This document shows, in pieces, positions 41,113-49,256 of a stretch of 64,000 bases of DNA. Every line of letters starts with the position of its first letter. The stretch's first letter is position 1. This DNA is from Clostridia bacterium (GTDB taxonomy: Bacteria; Bacillota; Clostridia; Oscillospirales; QAKW01), in assembly GCA_017464525.1 (NCBI GenBank), contig JAFTZM010000031.1, positions 1 through 64,000 of the forward strand, given 5' to 3'. The translations under genes and the position numbers were made by a program. The notes under the pieces were generated by a model. That model searched no databases and was not told the DNA's origin. It saw nothing but the letters and a program-made list of their open reading frames with translations.

Positions 41113-41655
41113 ATGAAAAAAAGAATCGTGGCGCTGCTGGCGGTAGCCCTCCTGCTGCTGACCACCGGCTGTCATCAGGCAACCTTAGAGAATTATAAGC
41201 TTTTTCGCTCCACTCCCTTGGGCTTTTCCATTGAATATCCTGATTTCTGGAGCAAATCCAGCAGTAATTCCGATGGAATTGCGGTATTCATGACCCCTAC
41301 CGAAGGGTACAGCGACGGATACAACGAGACCCTTTCGGTGCAGCGGTTTGTGCTGGATATGGAGGGGGAATCTGCGTATAATGACTATGTGAAGGGGTAT
41401 GTGGCCGATCTGGAGACCACCCTGATGAACTACAAGCTGGTCTCCGAGACGGATACCACGCTGGGCGGCAGCGAGGCCTACCAGATCGTATACGAAAGCA
41501 CCAACGAAGAGAAGGAAAGCGAAATGCGCTTTATGCAGATCTTCACCCAGCATGGGGATCATGTTTATGTGGTAAGTTACATTGCGGAGTTCAGCAGCTA
41601 CAGTTACTTCCTGACCTATGTGGAGAAGATGATCTCCACCTTCCAATTTATCTGA
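41113..41655 (+). CDS. Small lipoprotein, PsbP/DUF1795-like
   Basis: 180 residues. MKKRIVALLAVALLLLTTGC is a lipoprotein signal with Cys20. The rest, STPLGFSIEYPDFWSKSSSN and onward, resembles the PsbP-like fold of many small Firmicute lipoproteins with a T-x-x-G-F-S-I-x-Y-P opening. Role unknown; surface-anchored. Its stop lies one base before the lexA start, so the two are probably translated from one message. Confidence 0.8.
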   Translation: MKKRIVALLAVALLLLTTGCHQATLENYKLFRSTPLGFSIEYPDFWSKSSSNSDGIAVFMTPTEGYSDGYNETLSVQRFVLDMEGESAYNDYVKGYVADLETTLMNYKLVSETDTTLGGSEAYQIVYESTNEEKESEMRFMQIFTQHGDHVYVVSYIAEFSSYSYFLTYVEKMISTFQFI

Positions 41656-41656
41656 T

Positions 41657-42259
41657 ATGGTTAAGGGAAGTGTCAGTCAAAAAGTTAGAGAGCGGGATCG
41701 GGCCATCTATGAGCGCATCTGTGAGCGGGTGCATCAGGAGGGTCGCTTTCCTACGGTCCGGGAGCTGATGGCAGATCTGCACATCTCCTCCTCCAGCATG
41801 GTGGAGGCCTCGCTGGTGCGGCTGGAGGCCCAAGGGCTTCTGCTCCGGGAGGGGCACCGCCGCAGCCTGCCCGGCTACACCGGCAGCGTTCCGGTACCGG
41901 TTTTAGGAACTATCGCCGCCGGAGAGCCGCTGATGGCCGCCGAACACATTGAAGGGTACATTCAGGTGCGCCCCGAGCTGGCCCAGCACCGGGAGCTTTT
42001 CGCCCTGAAGGTGCGGGGGGACAGTATGATCAACGCCGGCATCCTGGAAAATGATACGGTGATCCTGGCCCGTACCTCCACCGTGGAGAACGGAGAGATC
42101 GCCGCTGTATGGCTGGAGGATGCCGCCACCGTCAAGCGTTTCTACCGGGAAAAAGGGCAGATCCGCCTGCAGCCGGAAAACGACCGGCTGGAGCCCATCT
42201 ATACCAAGGATTGCACCATTCTGGGCAAGGTGATCGGGCTGGTGAGAAGCTATGAATGA
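41657..42259 (+). CDS. lexA: LexA SOS repressor
   Basis: 200 residues. N-terminal winged helix (FPTVRELMADLHISSSSMVE), then an S24 self-cleaving domain with the Ala88-Gly89 cleavage site (TIAAGEP), Ser123 in RGDSMINAG and Lys160 in ATVKRFY. It represses DNA-damage genes until RecA-stimulated cleavage. It overlaps rsmA by 8 nt. No clear SOS box precedes the unit; the closest matches in the window are the arms at 16060-16104. Confidence 0.88.
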   Translation: MVKGSVSQKVRERDRAIYERICERVHQEGRFPTVRELMADLHISSSSMVEASLVRLEAQGLLLREGHRRSLPGYTGSVPVPVLGTIAAGEPLMAAEHIEGYIQVRPELAQHRELFALKVRGDSMINAGILENDTVILARTSTVENGEIAAVWLEDAATVKRFYREKGQIRLQPENDRLEPIYTKDCTILGKVIGLVRSYE

Positions 42260-43061
42260 TCCTAAGGTAGGGGAGATCCTTTCCCGCTACGGTCTGGACA
42301 CCGCCAAAAGCCTTGGGCAGAACTTTCTGCGGGACGGTGAGGTGCTGGAGCGGATCGCCGCGGCAGCCTGCCCGGCAGGCCGGATCTTAGAGATCGGCGC
42401 CGGCATTGGCTCCCTGACCGGCTTGCTCTGCCAAGGGGCAAAGCAGGTGACCACCGTAGAGATCGATGAAAAGCTCCGTCCTCTTTTAACAGAGGAGGTT
42501 CCTCATCCCAATCATCGGTTTATCTGGGAAGATATCTTAAAATTTGATTTTACCGCCATAGAGGCTCCGTTCACCATCGTAGGCAACCTGCCCTACTACA
42601 TCACTACCGACATTCTGATGCTGCTGTTCCGGCAGATGGGCCGCTGGGAAAAGGCGGTGCTGATGGTGCAACGGGAGGTGGCAGACCGGCTGCTGGCCGG
42701 GCCCGGCAGCAAGGAATACCGGGCGGCCTCAGTGATCCTGCAGAGCTTTTGCCGGGGAGAGACCCTTTTTGAGGTGCCGCCCCATTGCTTTTATCCGCCG
42801 CCCCATGTGCACAGCGCTGTGATGCTGCTGGAGCCGAAAAAGGATCGACCCGATACGGAAGGATACATGAAATTTGTGCAGGCCTGCTTTGCCGCCCGGC
42901 GGAAAATGCTCGCCGCCTCGCCGGCTCTGTTGCAGTTGCTTCATATCGATAAAAACCGCATGATATCAACACTTTCCGAGGCGGGGCTGCCCCAAAACAG
43001 CCGTGCAGAAGCCTTTACGCCGGAGGAATTTCAGCGTCTTTACAAACTTTGCACAAAATAA
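42252..43061 (+). CDS. rsmA: 16S rRNA dimethyladenosine transferase RsmA (KsgA)
   Basis: 269 residues. KSLGQNFLRDGEVLERIAAA opens the family, RILEIGAGIGSLTGLLC is the SAM loop and NLPYYITT the catalytic motif for N6-dimethylation of the two adenosines in the 16S 3' hairpin. C-terminal helical domain present; length normal. Start overlaps the end of lexA. Confidence 0.94.
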   Translation: MNDPKVGEILSRYGLDTAKSLGQNFLRDGEVLERIAAAACPAGRILEIGAGIGSLTGLLCQGAKQVTTVEIDEKLRPLLTEEVPHPNHRFIWEDILKFDFTAIEAPFTIVGNLPYYITTDILMLLFRQMGRWEKAVLMVQREVADRLLAGPGSKEYRAASVILQSFCRGETLFEVPPHCFYPPPHVHSAVMLLEPKKDRPDTEGYMKFVQACFAARRKMLAASPALLQLLHIDKNRMISTLSEAGLPQNSRAEAFTPEEFQRLYKLCTK

Positions 43062-43166
43062 CAAGGGATAAATTTACAAACTTTAGCAAATATTAGGATT
43101 GCCAAGGGGCATTTGACCAAGTATAATTTTTATTATAAATATTATTATCGAAGGAAGGAAACAAAC

Positions 43167-44948
43167 ATGACCACCAAGAACCAAGCACTGTTGACCTGGA
43201 TCGACGAGATGGCCGCTATCACCAAACCCGAAAAGATCGTTTGGATCGATGGCAGCGAAGCTCAGCTGGAAGAGCTGCGGGCCGAGGCCTGCGCCACCGG
43301 CGAGATCGAAAAGCTGGATCAGGAGAAGCTGCCCGGCTGCTACCTGCACCGCACCGATCCTCTGGACGTTGCCCGTGTAGAGGACCGTACCTTTATCTGC
43401 GCCCGCACCGAAAAGGATGCCGGCCCCACCAATAACTGGATGGATCCTCAGGAAGCCTATAAGATGATGTATGAGCTGTTCGACGGCTCCATGAAGGGCC
43501 GCACCATGTATGTGATCCCCTACAGCATGGGTGTTGTGGGCTCTCCCTTCTCCAAGATCGGTATTGAGCTGACCGACAGTATCTACGTTGTACTGAATAT
43601 GCACATCATGACCCGCATTGGCGCCAAGGTTCTGGAGACTCTGGACGACGGTGAGTTTGTTAAGGGTCTGCACTCCCGTGCGCAGATGGATGCCTCCAAG
43701 AAGTATATCATGCACTTCCCCGAGGATAACACCATCATGTCTGTAAACTCCGGTTACGGCGGCAACGTTCTGCTGGGCAAGAAGTGCTTTGCTCTGCGTA
43801 TCGCCTCCTATCTGGGCAAAAACGAGGGCTGGATGGCTGAGCATATGCTCATTCTGGGCGTTGAGAATCCCGAGGGCGAGACCCGCTATATCTGCGCCGC
43901 TTTCCCCTCCGCCTGCGGTAAGACCAACCTGGCCATGCTGATCCCCCCCAAGGCCTATGCTGAAAAGGGTTATAAAGTATGGTGCGTGGGCGATGATATC
44001 TCCTGGCTGCGCATCGGTCCCGACGGCCGCCTCTATGCCATGAACCCCGAGAACGGCTTCTTCGGCGTGGCTCCCGGTACCAACGAAAAGTCCAACCCCA
44101 ACGCTCTGGCTTCTACCCGCAAGAACACCATCTTCACCAATGTTTGCCATACTGCTGATAACACTGTATGGTGGGAAGGCCTGAACAAGGAACTGCCCGA
44201 AAACGCCATTGACTGGAAGGGCCAGCCCTGGGATCCCGCAAAGTTCAACAAGGCCGATAAGACCACCTGCGCTGCCCATCCCAACAGCCGCTTCACCGCT
44301 CCCGCCGAGAATTGCCCCTGCATCTCCAAGGAGTTCAATAACCCCAACGGTGTGCCCATCGATGCCATCGTATTTGGCGGCCGCCGTGCCAAGACCGCTC
44401 CCCTGGTATATCAGTCCTTCGACTGGAACCACGGTGTGTTTGTAGGCTCCATCATGGCTTCTGAGACCACTGCTGCCGCCGCCGGCGCTGTGGGCGTAGT
44501 ACGGCGTGATCCCATGGCTATGCTGCCCTTCTGCGGCTACAATATGGGTGATTATTTCGCACACTGGATCGAAATGGGCAAGAAGATCCCCCATGCTCCC
44601 AAGATCTTCAACGTGAACTGGTTCCGTACCGACGATGAAGGCAACTTCATCTGGCCCGGCTTTGGTGATAACCTCCGTGTTCTGGAGTGGATCCTGAACC
44701 GCTGCGCCGGCAAGGCTAAAGCCGTGGAGACCGCCATCGGCTACCTGCCCAAGGCCGAGGATATCAATGTTGAGGGTCTGGACGGCATCACCACCGAAAC
44801 GATTGCCGATCTGCTCTCCGTTGATAAGGATCTGTGGAAGGAAGATGTCGTGGGCATCAAGGAGTTCTACTCCAAGTTCGATAAGTACGACACCCTCCCC
44901 GCAGAGCTGAAGAAAGAGCTGGCTGATTTCGAAGCCCGCCTTGGTTAA
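43167..44948 (+). CDS. pckG: Phosphoenolpyruvate carboxykinase (GTP)
   Basis: 593 residues from ATG 43167 with GAAGGAAGG upstream; an earlier in-frame start at 43113 has no site. AAFPSACGKTNLAMLIP is the GTP-type kinase-1a loop with the reactive Cys, and CVGDDISWLR the metal loop; EGLNKELPENAIDWKGQPWD is also characteristic. It links oxaloacetate and PEP in the cytoplasm, in gut anaerobes often as CO2-fixing PEP carboxylation toward succinate. The codon use is the most biased of the window, pointing to high expression. Confidence 0.95.
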   Translation: MTTKNQALLTWIDEMAAITKPEKIVWIDGSEAQLEELRAEACATGEIEKLDQEKLPGCYLHRTDPLDVARVEDRTFICARTEKDAGPTNNWMDPQEAYKMMYELFDGSMKGRTMYVIPYSMGVVGSPFSKIGIELTDSIYVVLNMHIMTRIGAKVLETLDDGEFVKGLHSRAQMDASKKYIMHFPEDNTIMSVNSGYGGNVLLGKKCFALRIASYLGKNEGWMAEHMLILGVENPEGETRYICAAFPSACGKTNLAMLIPPKAYAEKGYKVWCVGDDISWLRIGPDGRLYAMNPENGFFGVAPGTNEKSNPNALASTRKNTIFTNVCHTADNTVWWEGLNKELPENAIDWKGQPWDPAKFNKADKTTCAAHPNSRFTAPAENCPCISKEFNNPNGVPIDAIVFGGRRAKTAPLVYQSFDWNHGVFVGSIMASETTAAAAGAVGVVRRDPMAMLPFCGYNMGDYFAHWIEMGKKIPHAPKIFNVNWFRTDDEGNFIWPGFGDNLRVLEWILNRCAGKAKAVETAIGYLPKAEDINVEGLDGITTETIADLLSVDKDLWKEDVVGIKEFYSKFDKYDTLPAELKKELADFEARLG

Positions 44949-44958
44949 TTGAATTGTT

Positions 44959-44988
44959 AAAAGCCTCCCGAGCGATCGGGAGGCTTTT
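44959..44988. terminator. pckG terminator
   Basis: 13-bp stem (44959-44971 with 44976-44988), A-rich before and T-rich at its end. Confidence 0.85.
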
Positions 44989-44993
44989 GAATT

Positions 44994-45212
44994 TTATTTC
45001 TGCCGAAATAATTCCGAGGTCCGGATGCCAAACTGCCGGTGAAGATGATAAAATACTTCGCAATCCAACCGGGGATGGAAAATACCCTGTTCTATCTTAT
45101 TCAGGCTCCCTACGCCGATCCCCATGATCTCGGCCATCTCTTTTTTCGATAGACCCTTGGCTCGCCGCAGTTCTGTGATATTTTCTCAAAAAATCAAAAG
45201 TTCTTCTTTCAT
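44994..45212 (-). pseudogene. XRE regulator gene with TGA at codon 9
   Basis: On the minus strand ATG 45212 follows AGGAGG and opens MKEELLIF, then TGA (45186-45188), then the frame runs on for 63 codons: ENITELRRAKGLSKKEMAEI and MGIGVGSLNKIEQGIF form a Cro/C1-type helix-turn-helix. No start codon lies between the TGA and the domain, so the product is probably lost unless the stop is read through. It diverges from the XRE gene at 45320 and shares its operators. Confidence 0.75.
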
Positions 45213-45251
45213 AAATCCTCCTGATTAAATCATTTTTGATGTCATTAGTTT

Positions 45252-45269
45252 AACATCAATTTTGATGTT
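45252..45269. promoter_or_regulatory. Operator between the two XRE genes
   Basis: Palindrome AACATCAATTTTGATGTT with 7-bp arms; further half-sites TGATGT at 45238-45243 and ACATCA at 45277-45282. Confidence 0.6.
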
Positions 45270-45319
45270 TGTCAATACATCACTTATGATTTATCATTAT
45301 AAAAAAGGAGGGAGCTGCC

Positions 45320-45538
45320 ATGAAGTATCACGAAAGAATCAGGGCGCTGCGCATTGCCCATCATGAGACCCAGCAGCAGTTGGCCGATCTATTGGCAACC
45401 AGCCAGCAGGCCTATTTGAAATATGAAAAAGGGGTGAATGAGATGCCCATTCACCGGATCATCACCCTTTGTGAGCACTATAACATTTCTGCCGACTATC
45501 TTTTGGGGCTGATCGATGATCCCCGGCCCTTGAAATAG
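45320..45538 (+). CDS. XRE-family helix-turn-helix regulator
   Basis: 72 residues, AAAGGAGGGAG before ATG 45320. ETQQQLADLLATSQQAYLKY is a Cro/C1-type helix-turn-helix; CEHYNISADYLLGLIDDPRP is the usual tail. Probably represses through the TGATGT sites upstream. The GH2 gene starts 11 nt after it, so it may control that operon. Confidence 0.85.
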   Translation: MKYHERIRALRIAHHETQQQLADLLATSQQAYLKYEKGVNEMPIHRIITLCEHYNISADYLLGLIDDPRPLK

Positions 45539-45549
45539 GAGTTTTTACC

Positions 45550-47880
45550 ATGAACCAAAAAATAAGCCTCAACGGCGATTGGAATCTGACCTTTACCTTT
45601 AACGAAAAAGAATACCGTTGCACCGCCCCGGTGCCGGGCAACATCGAGCCCACCTTAGTTCGACTGGGGCTGGTGGAAGATCCTATGCCCGCCGATTTCC
45701 TTTATTCCACCGAGCCCTTTGAGCAGGTGGACGATTGGTGCTACACTACCGCCTTTCCCGCCCCCGAGACAAAGCATCGGGTGGAATTGGTTTTTGAAGG
45801 CATTGATACGGTTGCGGAGATCTGTCTCAACGGCGAGACGCTGGGAGAGCCCCGCAATATGCACATCGCCTATCGCTATGATGTGACCCATCTATTAAAA
45901 AAGGAAAATGAATTAAAGGTGGTCATCCGTAGCGCCATGCTCTACGCCCGGGAGTACCCCAACGATATGACGGTGGTAAACCCCGGCTTTCCCGGCTACT
46001 ACGACTGCAACGGCCATCTGCGCAAGGCCCGCCACCAATGGGGGTGGGACAATGCCCCCCGGCTGGTCACCTCCGGCATCATTCGCAGCGTTTATCTGGA
46101 AGAAATTGCCCCGGTGGGCTTTGACGAGGTCTACTGCTATACAACGGGGATCAGCGATGAGGTTGCCACGATTGGTGCCAACTGGCGTTTCCGTACCCCT
46201 GAAGCGAGTATGCGGGGCCATGAGATACGGATGACTTTGCTGGACGGGGAAGGGGAGATCTTTACCAACACCAAGCCCCTCCGCTTTACCCAAGGCTTTT
46301 CCCATTATCATATTCCATTGAAGGACATTAAGCTCTGGTGGCCTGCCGGCTTCGGGGAACCCAAGCTATACACCTTCCGGCTGGAGATCCTAAAGGAAGG
46401 GGTTGCCATCGCCCGGTATGAGACCCCCTTCGGCATCCGCACCTTAGAATTGGAGCGTACCGAGGATCTGCCCGGAGAGTTTGTTTTCCGGGTCAACGGC
46501 GAAAAGGTCTTTGCCCGAGGCACCAACTGGAAGCCCCTGAGCCCGCTGGCCTCCGAGGCCGATGCCCGCACCCGGAAGGGAGAGGCTTTGCAGGAGCTGA
46601 TCCGTCTCCATTGCAATATGGTGCGGGTATGGGGCGGCGGCATCTACGAAGACCATTTTTTCTATGATTTCTGCGACCGTCACGGCATCATGGTATGGCA
46701 GGATTTCATGCTGGCCTGTGAGGTGCCCGCCACCGACGAAGCCGCCTGCCGGCTCTATGGGGAAGAGGCCGCATATATTGTGAAAAAGCTGCGGAACCAC
46801 CCCTCCCTTGCCCTTTGGTGTGGGGATAACGAAAGCGACAAATGCAACTTCTGGATGCAATCCCGCTCCAAGGTGCTGCCTTCTGATAATAAGATCACCC
46901 GGCAGATCCTGCGGGAGGCGGTGCTGCGCTGGGATCCCTACCGGGGTTACATGGCCAGTTCCCCCTATATGGCCGATGAAAACTACCGCCGGGTGCAGAG
47001 CGGCCAGGGGGCCTACTCCCAGCCGGAGACTCATTTTTACGCCAATGCGGTGAGCTTTAAAGAAAGCTTACGTAAAAATCAAAGCATTTTTGTGGGAGAA
47101 ACGGGGCCGATGCCGGTCAATGCCATTGCGGTGAACGAGAAGATCTTTCAGCGGGAAAAGGACCGGGCTGCCCGGCTCTGGGATGCCCCGAAATTGCCCG
47201 CCGATCCGCCCCATCATTTTGACACCCTCCATCAGGACGACCATTATTTCACCGTCTGGCGCAATTCCGGCAAGGAGGTCTGCCTGGCCCGCTACGGCCG
47301 GGACTTCACCTTTGGGGAATTCAAGGATTACACCCTGGCGGTCAATCTGGCCTGTGCCGAAATTTACAAGGATATCATCGAATACAGCCGGGTGGTGCGC
47401 TGGCGCAAGACCGGGGTGCTCTGGTGGTCGCTTTGGGATATGTGGCCTATGCTTTATAACTATTCGGTCATCGATTGCGATGGTATCCGCAAGCTGCCCT
47501 ATTATTTCATTGAAAAGTCCCAGCAGGAGTTCTGCATGATTGCCACCCGGGAGGAGATCGGCGGGGGAATGGGGCTTTACGCCGCCAACGATACCCTGGA
47601 GACCCATACGGCTGAATATACCGTCACTGCCTACGGCCAAGCCGGCAACAGCCGCATCATTGCCTCCGGCATCTGCCGCCAGGGCAAAAATTCCACCGGG
47701 CTGATCCAGCGGCTGGCCAGCAAGGAGCCTGCTCTGTGGATCCTCCACTGGAAGGTAAACGGCAAGGAATATCTCAACCATGCCTTCACCGGAGATCCCT
47801 CCTTTGAGACCGCAAAGGCATGGACCGCCATCATCGAGAACGCCTACCGCGAGAATTTTTCGGAAACAGAAAGGAAATAA
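45550..47880 (+). CDS. GH2 beta-mannosidase-like glycoside hydrolase
   Basis: 776 residues. N-terminal sugar-binding jelly roll (SLNGDWNLTFTFNEKEYRCT, VELVFEGIDTVAEICLNGET), an immunoglobulin-like domain, then the TIM barrel with FARGTNWKPL. The acid/base is Glu428 in WCGDNESDK and the nucleophile is Glu517 in FVGETGPMP. No signal peptide: it should cleave imported manno-oligosaccharides or beta-mannosyl N-glycan cores. Neighbouring alpha-mannosidase supports mannoglycan use. The downstream dehydrogenase gene follows after 4 nt. Confidence 0.87.
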   Translation: MNQKISLNGDWNLTFTFNEKEYRCTAPVPGNIEPTLVRLGLVEDPMPADFLYSTEPFEQVDDWCYTTAFPAPETKHRVELVFEGIDTVAEICLNGETLGEPRNMHIAYRYDVTHLLKKENELKVVIRSAMLYAREYPNDMTVVNPGFPGYYDCNGHLRKARHQWGWDNAPRLVTSGIIRSVYLEEIAPVGFDEVYCYTTGISDEVATIGANWRFRTPEASMRGHEIRMTLLDGEGEIFTNTKPLRFTQGFSHYHIPLKDIKLWWPAGFGEPKLYTFRLEILKEGVAIARYETPFGIRTLELERTEDLPGEFVFRVNGEKVFARGTNWKPLSPLASEADARTRKGEALQELIRLHCNMVRVWGGGIYEDHFFYDFCDRHGIMVWQDFMLACEVPATDEAACRLYGEEAAYIVKKLRNHPSLALWCGDNESDKCNFWMQSRSKVLPSDNKITRQILREAVLRWDPYRGYMASSPYMADENYRRVQSGQGAYSQPETHFYANAVSFKESLRKNQSIFVGETGPMPVNAIAVNEKIFQREKDRAARLWDAPKLPADPPHHFDTLHQDDHYFTVWRNSGKEVCLARYGRDFTFGEFKDYTLAVNLACAEIYKDIIEYSRVVRWRKTGVLWWSLWDMWPMLYNYSVIDCDGIRKLPYYFIEKSQQEFCMIATREEIGGGMGLYAANDTLETHTAEYTVTAYGQAGNSRIIASGICRQGKNSTGLIQRLASKEPALWILHWKVNGKEYLNHAFTGDPSFETAKAWTAIIENAYRENFSETERK

Positions 47881-47884
47881 TGCC

Positions 47885-49216
47885 ATGAGTGATTTTGTAG
47901 CCAATTACATTAAAAAATATCAGAATGTTCCCTGTAGCTGCGGCAAATGCCACACCACGCCCATCCATGATGTGGTGATCGGCAAGGGAGTCCTCCGGCA
48001 GCTGCCGGAGATCATCGGGCGGTACAGCGCAAAGAAGGTCTTTCTGCTGGCGGATATCAACACCTATGCCGCAGCCGGCAAAAAGGTCTGCGGTATCCTG
48101 GAGGAGGCCGGCATTGCTTATACCAAGTACATCTATCAGGAAAAGGATCTGGAGCCGGATGAAAGAACAGTAGGATCCGGCGTGATGCATTTTGACCACA
48201 GTTGCGAAATTGTGGTGGCGGTAGGCTCCGGCGTTATCAACGACACCGCCAAGATCATCAGCCAGATCGCCGGCCGCCCCTATATCATTGTGGCCACAGC
48301 CCCCTCCATGGATGGCTACGCCTCCGATAGTTCCTCCATGGCCATGGACGGCCTGAAGATCTCTCTGCCCAGCGGTGCCGCCAATGTGATCGTGGGGGAT
48401 ATCGACATCATCAAGGAAGCCCCGCTGCCCATGCTTAAGGCCGGGCTGGGGGATATGCTGGCCAAATACATCAGTATCTGTGAATGGAAGATCGCCCATC
48501 TGCTGATCGGGGAATACTACTGTGAAACGGTGGCCTCCCTTGTGCAGACCGCCCTGAAGACCTGCGTGGACAACGCTGAAGGGCTGCTCAAGCGGGACGA
48601 GCAGGCGGTGCAGGCCGTCTTTGAGGGCCTGGTGATCAGCGGCATTGCCATGAATTATGCCAAGATCTCCCGCCCCGCCTCCGGCATGGAGCACTACATC
48701 TCCCATGTTTGGGATATGCGGGGGCTCTCCATGGGCACTCCGGTGGAGTCCCACGGCGTTCAGTGCGCCATCGGTACCCTTTACACCGCCCGGCTTTATG
48801 AAATGCTTCGGGAGGTGATCCCCGACCGGGAAAAAGCCCTGCGCTATGTAGAAGGCTTTGAAGTGGAAAAGTGGTATCAGGAGCTGCGCACCTTTATGGG
48901 CAGCGGTGCCGACGCCATGATCGCTCTGGATAAAAAGGAGCAGAAATACGATAAAGCCAAGCACGCCGCACGGCTGGAGCGGATCCTCCAAAATTGGGAG
49001 ACCATTCAATCCATCATCAGCGGGCTGCCCTCTGCCGCCCGGATCGAAGCTATTCTGAATCAGATCGCCTGCCCCAAATCCGAAACCGAATTTGGCCTGA
49101 GCCACGATATCCTGCCCATGACGGTGAAGGCCGCCAAGGATATCCGGGATAAATATGTGGTTGCCCGGCTGCTCTGGGATCTGGGGCTGCTGGATGAATT
49201 TGCCGAAAAATTATAA
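47885..49216 (+). CDS. Glycerol-1-phosphate dehydrogenase-like protein (AraM/EgsA family)
   Basis: 443 residues from ATG 47885, with AAAGGAAA just upstream at the end of the GH2 gene. VVAVGSGVINDTAKIISQIA is the NAD-binding glycine loop and PSMDGYASDSSSMAMDGLKI plus MEHYISHVWDM (metal His) are typical of sn-glycerol-1-phosphate dehydrogenases. In bacteria such enzymes (AraM) make G1P or reduce related sugar phosphates. Coupling to a mannosidase is unusual and suggests a sugar-derived substrate; this is inference. Confidence 0.83.
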   Translation: MSDFVANYIKKYQNVPCSCGKCHTTPIHDVVIGKGVLRQLPEIIGRYSAKKVFLLADINTYAAAGKKVCGILEEAGIAYTKYIYQEKDLEPDERTVGSGVMHFDHSCEIVVAVGSGVINDTAKIISQIAGRPYIIVATAPSMDGYASDSSSMAMDGLKISLPSGAANVIVGDIDIIKEAPLPMLKAGLGDMLAKYISICEWKIAHLLIGEYYCETVASLVQTALKTCVDNAEGLLKRDEQAVQAVFEGLVISGIAMNYAKISRPASGMEHYISHVWDMRGLSMGTPVESHGVQCAIGTLYTARLYEMLREVIPDREKALRYVEGFEVEKWYQELRTFMGSGADAMIALDKKEQKYDKAKHAARLERILQNWETIQSIISGLPSAARIEAILNQIACPKSETEFGLSHDILPMTVKAAKDIRDKYVVARLLWDLGLLDEFAEKL

Positions 49217-49220
49217 CAGA

Positions 49221-49256
49221 AAACTGCGTGGACCGATCGGTCCACGCAGTTTTTTT
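49221..49256. terminator. Bidirectional terminator
   Basis: 14-bp stem (49221-49234 with 49239-49252), then T run; it separates the convergent G1P dehydrogenase and GH38 genes. Confidence 0.88.

Noticed and set aside
41657..42259. Phage-type S24 repressor instead of LexA
   Set aside because: The Ala-Gly cleavage site, Ser/Lys dyad, length and coupling to rsmA in a housekeeping block favour LexA; no phage genes are near.
43083..44594. 503-codon minus-strand frame opposite pckG
   Set aside because: Antisense shadow caused by strong codon bias of pckG; no start signal.
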